64,000 nt of DNA from Colimorpha_A sp045543555 (GTDB taxonomy: Bacteria; Bacillota; Clostridia; Oscillospirales; CAG-272), in contig JAZQMQ010000024.1 of assembly GCA_045543555.1 (NCBI GenBank), positions 124,001 to 188,000 of the forward strand. The letters run 5' to 3'. Positions 25,649 to 33,533 of this stretch are shown piece after piece. The notes beneath the pieces are model-generated. The model did no database searches. It was given only the letters and a program-made list of their open reading frames with translations, and had not been told where the DNA came from. The first letter of the stretch is position 1; the number at the start of each line of letters is the position of its first letter. The position numbers and the translations under genes are program-made.

Positions 25649-26692
25649 TTACAGATAAAGGGAAATGAGCTTATCAAGTACTTCGGGGAAGGAAAGACCT
25701 ATGCCCTTCATCATGCTTGGATATCGGCTGTGAGATGTGAAGCCGGGTATCGTATTGACCTCATTAAATACTATGCGATCATCGGGAGTTAGGAACATGT
25801 CAACACGAGCAAATCCGGTACAACCGAGGGCTTTGTATATTATTTTTGCAGTTTCTCTTATTCTGTTTTCTGTTTTGGGGGAAATTCTTGCAGGCATATA
25901 AATGTTGCAAGTTACGTGATTATATTTCTCAGTATAGTCAAAGAAACCATGAGTAAGTTCTATTTCGTCGACTCTTCCCACCGTAAGATCGTCAAGTCCG
26001 AGAACGGCACATCCAACTTCGAAACCGTCTACGTTTTCTTCAATAATCACCTCGTCATCGTGCTCAAAGGCAAAATTGACAGCAGATATGAGTTCTTCTT
26101 TGCGATGTATCTTCGTAATGCCAAAGGAAGAACCGGCGCGTACAGGCTTTACGAAGAGGGGATAGTTAAGATCTTCGGTAAGTTTTTCGGCTTCGTTTTT
26201 GTTATACACATTTAATGCTACAGACTTAGGCACCTCAACTCCCGCTAGATAAGCAAGCTTGTGAGCTCTGTCCTTGTCCATGCATATAGCAGAGGAAAGA
26301 CAGTTACAACCAACGACCTTGATTCCCGCAAGCTCAAACAGGCCCTGTACAGTACCGTCCTCACCGTTCTTTCCGTGAAGAATGGGAAGCGCAAGATCGA
26401 TCTCAGTTAAAACGTTTCCTTTTTCGGAAAGTTCGATTATTCCGCTTAATGACCTGCTGTGTGATATTACTGCCGGTACAAGAAGATCGGGGTCATTAAA
26501 CCACTTGTTGTCGGGAATGAGATCGTAACTACCGTAGTATCTGAACCAGTCTCCGTCTCTTGTTATTCCGAGAGGGATGATTTCGTATTTATCGGTATCC
26601 AGATTAGTTAATACAGAGTATGCGGACTGAAGCGATATTTCGTATTCTGTGGAGCAACCTCCGAATATAACAGCAAGCTTAATTTTAGCCAT
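25649..26692 (-). CDS. ddl: D-alanine--D-alanine ligase family protein
   Basis: This ATP-grasp ligase joins D-Ala to D-Ala, or in Van variants to D-Ser, for the peptidoglycan stem. The 347 residues start MAKIKLAVIFGGCSTEYEIS, the normal Ddl N-terminus. ILHGKNGEDGTVQGLFEL, PVRAGSSFGI and the C-terminal FNEVNTIPGFTSHSRYP are present. The omega-loop reads FFDYTEKYN. The segment GFTSHSRYPSMMKG resembles VanG/VanC-type ligases more than E. coli Ddl, so D-Ala-D-Ser activity cannot be ruled out. AGGAG before ATG 26692 decides the start; upstream codons lie in the leader. Confidence 0.88.
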   Translation of the reverse strand: MAKIKLAVIFGGCSTEYEISLQSAYSVLTNLDTDKYEIIPLGITRDGDWFRYYGSYDLIPDNKWFNDPDLLVPAVISHSRSLSGIIELSEKGNVLTEIDLALPILHGKNGEDGTVQGLFELAGIKVVGCNCLSSAICMDKDRAHKLAYLAGVEVPKSVALNVYNKNEAEKLTEDLNYPLFVKPVRAGSSFGITKIHRKEELISAVNFAFEHDDEVIIEENVDGFEVGCAVLGLDDLTVGRVDEIELTHGFFDYTEKYNHVTCNIYMPARISPKTENRIRETAKIIYKALGCTGFARVDMFLTPDDRIVFNEVNTIPGFTSHSRYPSMMKGIGLSFPEVLDKLISLYL

Positions 26693-26733
26693 GATTCTCT
26701 CCTTGTTATGATTGCCTTTATACAAAGATATAA

Positions 26734-26763
26734 TATTATATCATATAATTTTTGCTAAATCAA
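26734..26763 (-). promoter_or_regulatory. Probable promoter of ddl-alr
   Basis: On the minus strand TTGATT (26763-26758) and TATAAT (26739-26734) have an 18-base spacer. The -35 is only fair. Confidence 0.5.
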
Positions 26764-26818
26764 TCCCATTTTAATATTTATAAATAAAGTATATACCATA
26801 AACAAAGAAAAGTCAAGG

Positions 26819-26848
26819 AAAAAGGAAGGCATTTGCCTTCCTTTTTGA
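26819..26848 (-). terminator. Terminator of the Fe-ADH gene
   Basis: aaggaaggca and tgccttcctt form a 10-bp stem with a short loop, 15 bases past the minus-strand stop codon; T-rich sequence follows on both sides. Confidence 0.82.
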
Positions 26849-26863
26849 GATTTTGATATTTGA

Positions 26864-28006
26864 TTACATAAGCTTTCTGAAGAGGGCTGTTATGTCTTCA
26901 ACAGATGTCTCCTTGGGGTTGCCGGGGCGGCAAGCGTCGTTGTATGCGCTTTCTGCAAGGAATGGAAGATCCTCTTCCTTAAGTGCCTCAAGCTTTGTGG
27001 GGATTCCAACGTCAATGGAAAGCTGTCTTACGGCATCAACTGCAGCCTTGCGGTAGGTAGCCTGATCCATACCGGTGGTATCAACGCCCATTGCCTCCGC
27101 AATAGCCTTGTATTTTTCTCCTGTGCACTCTGCGTTGTACTCCATAACAATAGGAAGCATCATTGCGCAAGCAACACCGTGAGGAGTGTCGTAAACTGCT
27201 CCGAGTGTGTGAGCCATGGAATGAGCAATACCAAGACCAACGTTGGAGAATGCCATACCGGTTACAAACTGACCGAGTGCCATACCCTCGCGGCAGGTGT
27301 CGTCGTTGTTAAGAGAACCGCGGAGAGAGCTAGCGATAAGACGGATAGCTTCGAGGTTGAGACAGTCAGCAAGAGTCCAAGCCGCCTTGGTGGTGTATCC
27401 CTCGATTGCGTGAGTGAGAGCATCCATGCCTGTTGAAGCTGCGAGGCTGTTAGGCATAGAAGCCATCATATCAGGGTCAACTATTGCAACGTCGGGAATG
27501 TCGTTTACGTCAACGCATACGAACTTTCTCTTTCTTTCAACGTCGGTTATAACGTAGTTAATAGTTGCTTCAGCTGCTGTACCGGCTGTTGTTGGTACTG
27601 CGATGGTATATACTGTACGATTCTTGGTGGGAGCGACGCCTTCGAGAGATCTTACGTCTGCAAATTCGGGGTTGTTTACGATGATACCGATAGCCTTGCC
27701 CGCGTCCATTGAAGAACCGCCGCCGATGGTGATCATATAATCTGCGCCCGAAGCCTTGTAAGCCTCAACACCGCTTAAAACGTTTTCAATTGTGGGATTG
27801 GGCTTAATGTCTGAGAAGATAACGTAGGGCATACCGTTGTTATCAAGAATATCGGTAACCTTTTTTGTAACACCGAACTTAATGAGGTTAGGGTCGGTTG
27901 CGATGAACGCCTTGGTAAATCCCTTTGCGGAAACGATCGCAGGAATTTCGGAAATGGCACCCTTACCGTGATAGGACATTGCGTTGAGTACGAAACGATT
28001 TGACAT
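26864..28006 (-). CDS. Iron-containing alcohol dehydrogenase
   Basis: This is a group III (Fe-ADH) NAD(P)-dependent oxidoreductase, 380 residues, used in fermentation for aldehydes such as lactaldehyde, 1,3-propanediol precursors or butanal. The cofactor loop is GGGSSMDAGKAIGI. The metal ligands appear in order: Asp and His of GMDALTHAIEGY, then GIAHSMAHTLGA and TPHGVA. Substrate cannot be chosen from sequence. Strong GGAGG precedes ATG 28006 and codon use suggests high expression. It has its own promoter and terminator, so it is a single-gene unit. Confidence 0.93.
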   Translation of the reverse strand: MSNRFVLNAMSYHGKGAISEIPAIVSAKGFTKAFIATDPNLIKFGVTKKVTDILDNNGMPYVIFSDIKPNPTIENVLSGVEAYKASGADYMITIGGGSSMDAGKAIGIIVNNPEFADVRSLEGVAPTKNRTVYTIAVPTTAGTAAEATINYVITDVERKRKFVCVDVNDIPDVAIVDPDMMASMPNSLAASTGMDALTHAIEGYTTKAAWTLADCLNLEAIRLIASSLRGSLNNDDTCREGMALGQFVTGMAFSNVGLGIAHSMAHTLGAVYDTPHGVACAMMLPIVMEYNAECTGEKYKAIAEAMGVDTTGMDQATYRKAAVDAVRQLSIDVGIPTKLEALKEEDLPFLAESAYNDACRPGNPKETSVEDITALFRKLM

Positions 28007-28041
28007 GGTTATAAACCTCCGTTAAATATTATTACAATTTA

Positions 28042-28070
28042 ATTTTAATATAGATTTTCGCCTTTGTCAA
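28042..28070 (-). promoter_or_regulatory. Promoter of the Fe-ADH gene
   Basis: On the minus strand consensus TTGACA (28070-28065), 17-base spacer, TAAAAT (28047-28042). Confidence 0.65.
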
Positions 28071-28169
28071 TGAAATTTATGTAATAATTTTGTGACTTAT
28101 CCACCTTAATTTCCAAGTTGATAAAATTAGTCATTTTTGATATACTGTAAAAAACTTTAAGAGGAAAAT

Positions 28170-28519
28170 ATGAAGATATTGGTTTACGGCGAGGTACTAT
28201 TTGACGTTTATCCCGATAAACTGATATAAGCGAGGCAATTTGCAATAAATATCCAAACGTTAAAATCGTAATTATTACACTTGGCTCAAGCGGCTCTTAT
28301 GCCTTTGATAGCAGGAACGGACTTAAATATTACCGAGATGCTGTTGAATGTGACGTAGTGTCTACTGTGGGTGCCGGTGATAGCTTTGGTGCGGCGTTTA
28401 TGGCGGCGTACTGTAACGGTATGCCGATTGACGAATGCCTGAGGCGCGGAGCGATACTAAGCTCTTACGTCGTTTCTCATTCCGAGGCTGTCCCCGAAGG
28501 CAGACCGAGTTATAATTAA
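28170..28519 (+). pseudogene. PfkB-family sugar kinase, internally deleted
   Basis: ATG 28170 with GAGGA upstream opens MKILVYGEVLFDVYPDK, the normal N-terminus of a fructokinase-like PfkB protein, but reaches TAA at 28229 after 19 codons. A different frame then carries the C-terminal third (28223-28519), including VIITLGSSGSYAF and the catalytic anion hole VGAGDSFGAAF. Family members have about 300 residues, so some 180-200 residues have been lost together with the reading frame. No functional kinase can be made. Confidence 0.88.
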
Positions 28520-28556
28520 AAATCGCTCTCACGAGATTTCGGGGGAGCGATTAATA
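28520..28556. terminator. Terminator between the pfkB remnant and galE
   Basis: aatcgctctc and gggagcgatt pair (one G-U) around an 11- to 12-base loop, between converging reading directions. Confidence 0.65.
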
Positions 28557-28558
28557 TT

Positions 28559-29578
28559 TTAGTCGTTAGGATAGCCGTCTGGATTCTTCTGAACTGCTGC
28601 CCAAGCATCACGACACATATCGTCGATAGTCATTTCTGCCTTCCACTTAAGACCGTTATAAGCCTTGTCGGGAGAAGCGTAGCAAGCAGCGATGTCGCCC
28701 TCGCGTCTGGGAGCGATCTTGTAGGGAAGGGGATTTCCGCTTGCCTTCTCAAATGCCTTTACAACGTCGAGAACCGAGTAGCCGTTACCGGTACCGAGGT
28801 TGAATACCTCAACACCCTTGTTTGCAAGGGAATATTCAATAGCTGCAACGTGACCCTTTGCAAGATCTGAAACGTGAATATAGTCACGAACACCGGTTCC
28901 GTCGGGAGTGGGGTAATCGTCACCGAACACGTTGAGGTGAGGCATTTTGCCCATAGCTACCTTAAGAATGTAGGGCATAAGGTTATTGGGGATACCGTTG
29001 GGATCCTCAACGAGAAGTCCGCTCTTGTGAGCGCCAATGGGATTGAAGTAACGGAGAAGAACGACGGAAAGCTCGGGATCTGCATGAGAAACGTCCGTTA
29101 AGATCTCCTCAATAAAATACTTGGTCTTTCCGTAGGGGTTGGAGCACTTACCGACAGGCATATCCTCGGTGATCGGTACCTTGTAGGGATCGCCGTAAAC
29201 CGTTGCAGATGAGCTGAATATGAGTCTGGTGCATCCATACTTCTTCATTGTTTCAAGAAGAGTGAGTGTCGTGTCGAGGTTGTTTCTGTAATAGAGAACG
29301 GGAAGCTTAACGCTTTCACCAACTGCTTTGAGACCTGCAAAGTGAATAACCGCATCGATCTGATTTTCGGTAAAAATCTTCTCAAGCGCCTCGCTGTCTG
29401 CTACGTCCGCTTCGTAAAGCTTAACAGCCTTACCCGTGATCTTTTCTACACGGCGAAGGGACTCGGGCTTACTGTTGTAGAAGTTATCAATTACGACAAC
29501 GTCATAACCTTTTTCGATAAGTTCAACTGCGGTGTGGGAGCCGATAAAGCCTGCTCCGCCTGTTAAAAGTATTGCCAT
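28559..29578 (-). CDS. galE: UDP-glucose 4-epimerase
   Basis: GalE interconverts UDP-glucose and UDP-galactose, feeding the Leloir pathway and surface polysaccharides. The 339 residues start with the NAD-binding TGGAGFIGSHT. The catalytic Tyr-x3-Lys is in NPYGKTKYFIEE, with SSSATVYG upstream, and DYIHVSDLAKGHV is conserved late. AAAGGAGA precedes ATG 29578. It lies 22 bases after the stalk-domain membrane gene and is probably co-transcribed with it. Confidence 0.96.
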   Translation of the reverse strand: MAILLTGGAGFIGSHTAVELIEKGYDVVVIDNFYNSKPESLRRVEKITGKAVKLYEADVADSEALEKIFTENQIDAVIHFAGLKAVGESVKLPVLYYRNNLDTTLTLLETMKKYGCTRLIFSSSATVYGDPYKVPITEDMPVGKCSNPYGKTKYFIEEILTDVSHADPELSVVLLRYFNPIGAHKSGLLVEDPNGIPNNLMPYILKVAMGKMPHLNVFGDDYPTPDGTGVRDYIHVSDLAKGHVAAIEYSLANKGVEVFNLGTGNGYSVLDVVKAFEKASGNPLPYKIAPRREGDIAACYASPDKAYNGLKWKAEMTIDDMCRDAWAAVQKNPDGYPND

Positions 29579-29600
29579 TATATTTCTCCTTTAATACAAA

Positions 29601-30632
29601 TTACTGTGTTGGTTGTTGATTTTCTTCTGGGTCTTGAGTGGGTTGATTTTGCAATATTATCTGCTCTTGTATATCTGCGTCGAGATCAGCAAAAATAATT
29701 CTGTCGCTGACGTTTGGAAGCTTATATGGGAACGAAAGCTCATCGATGCTGCCATCTTCGTTTTGTGTACGAATAATTGTTATTTTGTTGTGTTCTTCAT
29801 CAAGCGTTATTTCGATACCGAGGAAGCATCTTTTTGCAAATTCCATGGGAACATATATAATATCATTCTTTGACAATATAATTCCCCTGGTTCTTTCCTG
29901 AACGCCGTTAATATATGCAATGCTTTGGCCTATAACAAATTCAATATGGTCGCCGCTTGATCTGACAACGTACCTTATCCTCTCGGAATTGCCGGTTGTC
30001 GTGAGTGTACAGTATTCTGCAAGGCTATCCATGTTTATATAAAATTCCTTGCCCACCTTAACTCTTGTATAATCGTATATTTTAGAACTGTAAATGTTTT
30101 TGTCGGGCCCTAACTGATATGTGTAATCATCAGTTTGAGGTGTTGAGTGGCGCGGAAGCGCAATCATTACTGACAGCACGATTATCGGAACGATTATTGC
30201 ATACATTATAAGACCGGTGATAATGATAAATGAAAAAAGAGATTTATTGTTCTTTGGACTATTTTTGGGTCTTGGCTTCTGCTTTAAATCGGACTTTACC
30301 TTAAAGTGCTGTGGCGCATTATCTCTTCTTACAGTTCCGGGCTCTGACGGAACGTTTTGCTTTCTTAACGTTCTGTTGAGGGGGGTTTGTGAGCGGAGGT
30401 TATCCGACAATCCTCGTGTATTTTGTCTAACTGTGTTTTGCGGCTGTTGGCGTATGTTTATTTGCTCGGATCGCTGTACGATGTTCTGCCTTTGTCTTGG
30501 TGCTTGCTGCCGTTGAGCATTAGATTGCGCCGAACGATCATTTTGTGGGTGAGACTGAGGACGAATTGGGCGACGTTGAACGTTAACGTAGTTAATATTG
30601 TTATCGTTGCCGTTACCGTTAGCGTTATTCAT
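29601..30632 (-). CDS. Single-pass membrane protein with disordered N-terminus and outer stalk-like domain
   Basis: The 343 residues have three parts. Residues 1-130 are low-complexity (N, Q, R, P) and probably disordered in the cytoplasm. One helix follows (FIIITGLIMYAIIVPIIVL). The outer part resembles the copper-amine-oxidase N-terminal/stalk fold used as a repeated wall module: FYINMDSLAEYC, YINGVQ and IIYVPMEFAKRCFLGIEI. A short Q/P-rich tail ends it. GGGGGTG lies before ATG 30632; a longer frame to 30701 begins without a ribosome site. The role is unknown; binding in the cell envelope is plausible. Confidence 0.75.
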   Translation of the reverse strand: MNNANGNGNDNNINYVNVQRRPIRPQSHPQNDRSAQSNAQRQQAPRQRQNIVQRSEQINIRQQPQNTVRQNTRGLSDNLRSQTPLNRTLRKQNVPSEPGTVRRDNAPQHFKVKSDLKQKPRPKNSPKNNKSLFSFIIITGLIMYAIIVPIIVLSVMIALPRHSTPQTDDYTYQLGPDKNIYSSKIYDYTRVKVGKEFYINMDSLAEYCTLTTTGNSERIRYVVRSSGDHIEFVIGQSIAYINGVQERTRGIILSKNDIIYVPMEFAKRCFLGIEITLDEEHNKITIIRTQNEDGSIDELSFPYKLPNVSDRIIFADLDADIQEQIILQNQPTQDPEENQQPTQ

Positions 30633-30766
30633 GCAATCACCCCCACTTTCATATATATTACATATCATTCTATCATGTCCTGAGCAAAAATTCAAGTACA
30701 TTTATCAAATAAATTTGTCTATAAAACAAATTTAAATATTATTTACAATTTTTTCTTCAATACTAC

Positions 30767-30795
30767 TTGTTAATTTTAAATGCTTGTGCTATAAT
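30767..30795 (+). promoter_or_regulatory. Promoter of the small Cys-rich membrane protein
   Basis: TTGTTA (30767-30772), 17-base spacer, TATAAT (30790-30795) preceded by TGTGC. The -10 neighbourhood matches that of the tRNA-Glu promoter. Confidence 0.7.
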
Positions 30796-30838
30796 AAGTG
30801 TGTAAAAACACAAAATATATATCCAGGAGGATAACAAA

Positions 30839-31096
30839 ATGGAAAACAACAAGACATTAAACGTTCTTCTTAAGATTTTTCTTGCAGTTGGCATCGTAGC
30901 AGGTCTCTGCGTTATCGCTAAGATCGTTTACGATAAGTACAGAAAGAATCTCTGCGTTCTTTGCGAGGACGATTGTGATTGTGATTTCGAGTGTCTCGAG
31001 AACGATGAGCTCGAATGTGACTGCGAGAACTGCCAGTATGCAAAAACAGATGACGACGTTGTCGTTGAGGTAACCGAGGCTGAGGTAGAGGCTTAA
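30839..31096 (+). CDS. Small membrane protein with an acidic cysteine-rich tail
   Basis: The 85 residues comprise a short polar start, one helix (about 8-28, LLKIFLAVGIVAGLCVIAKI) and a tail with eight cysteines among Asp and Glu (LCVLCEDDCDCDFECLEND, then LECDCENCQYA), followed by an acidic Val-rich end. Cysteines in CxxC and CxC spacing suggest metal binding or a redox role. I do not recognise a family. AGGAGG stands eight bases before ATG, the promoter is strong and an intrinsic terminator follows, so it is a genuine stand-alone gene. Confidence 0.8.
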   Translation: MENNKTLNVLLKIFLAVGIVAGLCVIAKIVYDKYRKNLCVLCEDDCDCDFECLENDELECDCENCQYAKTDDDVVVEVTEAEVEA

Positions 31097-31105
31097 TCAA
31101 CTAAG

Positions 31106-31136
31106 AAAAGGACTGCCGGTTGGCAGTCCTTTTTGA
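31106..31136 (+). terminator. Terminator after the Cys-rich gene
   Basis: aaaaggactgcc and ggcagtccttttt form a 12-bp stem around ggtt and run into T5. Confidence 0.9.
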
Positions 31137-31156
31137 TTATTTGTTCGGAGATTAAT

Positions 31157-32521
31157 ATGAATTCATTTGATCCTATTGCTGCCATATCAACTCCCTATGG
31201 AAAGGGCGGTATTGCAGTAATCAGAATGAGCGGTGAAAACGCTATTAAGCTTGCATCTGATTTCTTTGTTCCTGCTCATGGAAGCTCTTTGCAAAATGTT
31301 GTTAGCGGCAGAGCGGTATATGGATATGTTATGAGAGAGGGACGGCGCATTGACGACGCTATTGCAACTGTTTTTAGATCTCCTAAATCATACACCGGTG
31401 AGGATACGGTCGAGATTAGCTGTCACGGTGGCATAATGCTTACGCAAAATGTTATCACCTGCGCTCTTGCTTGCGGATTCAGACACGCTCTTGGTGGTGA
31501 ATTTACTAAACGTGCGTTTCTTAACGGTAAGATATCCCTCACAAAGGCCGAGGCTGTCATAGGTCTTATCGACGCTGAAAGTGAGGAACAGCTTAAACTT
31601 TCTTCTGCAATTACATCAGGCGTACTCTCGTCAAAAGTTGATAATTTGTGTGATCAGATTTCAAACGTTCTCGCATCTGTATATGCATACATAGATTATC
31701 CTGACGAGGATCTGACAGACATTTCTTCTGAAGAACTAACTTGCAGAGTAAATGAAATATGCTCCTCAGTTAAAGAGCTGTATGAAAGCTACCGCATTGG
31801 ACGAGCTGTCAATGAGGGAATAAAAACGGCTATTATCGGCAAACCAAACGCTGGTAAATCATCTGTACTAAACAGATTATTGGGCTTTGACAGGGCTATT
31901 GTAACGGATATTCCTGGTACAACCAGAGATACTGTCGAAGAAAGTGTAAACATTGGTAGAGTTACTTTGCGTCTTTGCGACACTGCCGGTATAAGAGAAA
32001 CATCAGATCCGGTTGAAAAGCTTGGTATTGACAGAAGTATTAAAAAGCTGAATGAGGCGGAGCTTGTGCTCGCTGTTTTTGACAGCTCTCTTGAGCTTGA
32101 TGATGAAGATCAAGCAATTCTGGATAAGCTTAAAAATATTGATGCAGAGATCATATGCATTGTAAATAAAATTGATGTTTCGGAGAATAAATTTAATTTA
32201 CCTTTCAATACGGTGTCAGCTTCATCTCAAACGGGCGAAGGATTTGATAAGCTGTGTAAAATGATATCAACAATGTATGTTGAGGAAAAGCTTGATTATG
32301 ATACGACAGCCGTGATAGCTAACTCAAGACAACAATCGGCGGCTCAAAAGGCATATTCTCACTTAAATGATGCTCTGATGTCATTAAGCTCCGGATTTAC
32401 ACAAGATATAGCGGGGATGGATCTTGAGCTTGCGCTTTCTGCTTTGAGAGAAATCGATGGCAGGGGAGTAAATGAAGAAATAACAGACCGTATTTTTTCA
32501 AGATTCTGCGTTGGAAAGTAA
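31157..32521 (+). CDS. mnmE: tRNA modification GTPase MnmE
   Basis: MnmE, with MnmG, installs the carboxymethylaminomethyl group on U34 of tRNAs using methylene-THF. The 454 residues have the N-terminal folate-binding domain (MNSFDPIAAISTPYGKGGIA), a helical domain and an inserted G domain. The G domain shows G1 GKPNAGKSS, G3 DTAGI, and G4 NKID. The C-terminus is the invariant FCVGK, whose cysteine is catalytic. CGGAG precedes ATG 31157; the frame is open further up but only over the terminator. MnmG and other usual neighbours are not in view. Confidence 0.95.
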   Translation: MNSFDPIAAISTPYGKGGIAVIRMSGENAIKLASDFFVPAHGSSLQNVVSGRAVYGYVMREGRRIDDAIATVFRSPKSYTGEDTVEISCHGGIMLTQNVITCALACGFRHALGGEFTKRAFLNGKISLTKAEAVIGLIDAESEEQLKLSSAITSGVLSSKVDNLCDQISNVLASVYAYIDYPDEDLTDISSEELTCRVNEICSSVKELYESYRIGRAVNEGIKTAIIGKPNAGKSSVLNRLLGFDRAIVTDIPGTTRDTVEESVNIGRVTLRLCDTAGIRETSDPVEKLGIDRSIKKLNEAELVLAVFDSSLELDDEDQAILDKLKNIDAEIICIVNKIDVSENKFNLPFNTVSASSQTGEGFDKLCKMISTMYVEEKLDYDTTAVIANSRQQSAAQKAYSHLNDALMSLSSGFTQDIAGMDLELALSALREIDGRGVNEEITDRIFSRFCVGK

Positions 32522-32595
32522 TTTTATCAATCGGAATATTCATCTGTGATGAGGGCATAATATTTTATATATCAATGCTCTGGAAGGTGAATATT

Positions 32596-32775
32596 ATGAA
32601 AGCAACAAAGAATTCTGAGTCAAGACACGACATCGTTGAAAGATATTGTCCCAAATGCAACGAAAACGTCATTTTACATCGCACTCACGGTTTGAATACC
32701 ACCTATAAGTGTATGAATTTTGAAAACTGCAACGAGGATAAAGACGATTTTTGCACTGACGGTAAAAAAATGTAA
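32596..32775 (+). CDS. Small zinc-ribbon protein
   Basis: The product is 59 residues with two cysteine pairs: RYCPKCNENVILH and KCMNFENCNED, with a further Cys near the C-terminus. This spacing suits a zinc ribbon. The family and partner are unknown to me. GGAAGGTG lies before ATG 32596, which is preferred over an earlier in-frame start at 32575. It stands alone between mnmE and the purine operon. Confidence 0.65.
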   Translation: MKATKNSESRHDIVERYCPKCNENVILHRTHGLNTTYKCMNFENCNEDKDDFCTDGKKM

Positions 32776-32848
32776 TTTAATTTGTTATTTGCGACAAATT
32801 ATTTTCTTTAAAAGACAATAAGTTATGCGTAAAATTCTTAAAACATCA

Positions 32849-32878
32849 TTGACAATATACTACTATATATGTTATAAT
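32849..32878 (+). promoter_or_regulatory. Promoter of the purine operon
   Basis: Consensus TTGACA (32849-32854) and TATAAT (32873-32878) with an 18-base spacer, just upstream of the riboswitch. Confidence 0.85.
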
Positions 32879-32892
32879 GTTTAAACTAAGAT

Positions 32893-32962
32893 TTTCCGCA
32901 ACTGACGGATAAGGTGGGGAACCACCGGGGAACGGGAAATTATAACGCCGACCGTCTGGGCA
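32893..32962 (+). ncRNA. ZTP riboswitch (pfl motif)
   Basis: The aptamer shows the conserved parts of the pfl RNA: ttccgcaactgacggat, then the hairpin ggtgggg-aaccacc followed by ggggaacggg, and the distal gccgaccgtctgggca. Its ligand ZTP/ZMP accumulates when 10-formyl-THF is short, because AICAR cannot be formylated. It sits directly before purE and an operon that also encodes the formyl-donor enzyme Fhs, the classic context. Ligand binding should prevent the following terminator from forming. Confidence 0.93.
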
Positions 32963-32996
32963 GTTTTGCATCATAAGGCAAGACTGCCCATTTTTA
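32957..32996 (+). terminator. Terminator (expression platform) of the ZTP riboswitch
   Basis: tgggcagttttgc pairs with gcaagactgccca (13 bp, one G-U) and is followed by T5. The 5' arm overlaps the final conserved bases of the aptamer (ctgggca), so the two structures exclude each other. Confidence 0.9.
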
Positions 32997-33023
32997 TTTG
33001 AATTTTATTATCGGAGGATAGTT

Positions 33024-33521
33024 ATGGATAAGAAAAAAGTAGGAATTGTTATGGGTTCCGACAGCGACCTTCCTGTTGTTGAGAAGGCAATCAACGTTCT
33101 TAAGGAATACGGTGTTCCTTTTGAGGTTCACGTATATTCTGCTCACAGAACTCCCGAACAGGCAAGAGAATTTGCTGTGAATGCCAGAACTAACGGATTT
33201 GGCGCTATTATTGCTGCGGCGGGAATGGCTGCGCATCTTGCAGGTGCAATGGCTGCTAATACTACGCTTCCCGTGATCGGAATTCCCGTTAAATCAAAGT
33301 ATCTTGATGGCATCGATGCACTTTTGTCAACCGTTCAGATGCCCACTGGTATTCCTGTTGCAACTGTAGCTATCGACGGAGCAGCTAATGCAGCTATGCT
33401 TGCAGTTCAAATGCTTGCGATCTCCGATACAAAGCTTGCACAAAAGCTTGATAAGGCAAGAAAAGACGGAGCTGACAAGGTCCTTGCAAAAAACAAGGCT
33501 GTAGAAGAGCAGTTTAACTGA
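33024..33521 (+). CDS. purE: N5-carboxyaminoimidazole ribonucleotide mutase / AIR carboxylase
   Basis: PurE makes 4-carboxy-AIR in purine synthesis. The 165 residues show GSDSDLPVVEKA, the CAIR-binding SAHRTPEQ and AAGMAAHLAGAMAANTTLPVIGIPV. No purK is present in the operon, so PurE either relies on a distant purK or acts directly with CO2 as class II enzymes do. The sequence alone does not settle this. GGAGG precedes the ATG. It is the first gene behind the ZTP switch. Confidence 0.95.
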   Translation: MDKKKVGIVMGSDSDLPVVEKAINVLKEYGVPFEVHVYSAHRTPEQAREFAVNARTNGFGAIIAAAGMAAHLAGAMAANTTLPVIGIPVKSKYLDGIDALLSTVQMPTGIPVATVAIDGAANAAMLAVQMLAISDTKLAQKLDKARKDGADKVLAKNKAVEEQFN

Positions 33522-33533
33522 TGAGGTAAATGA

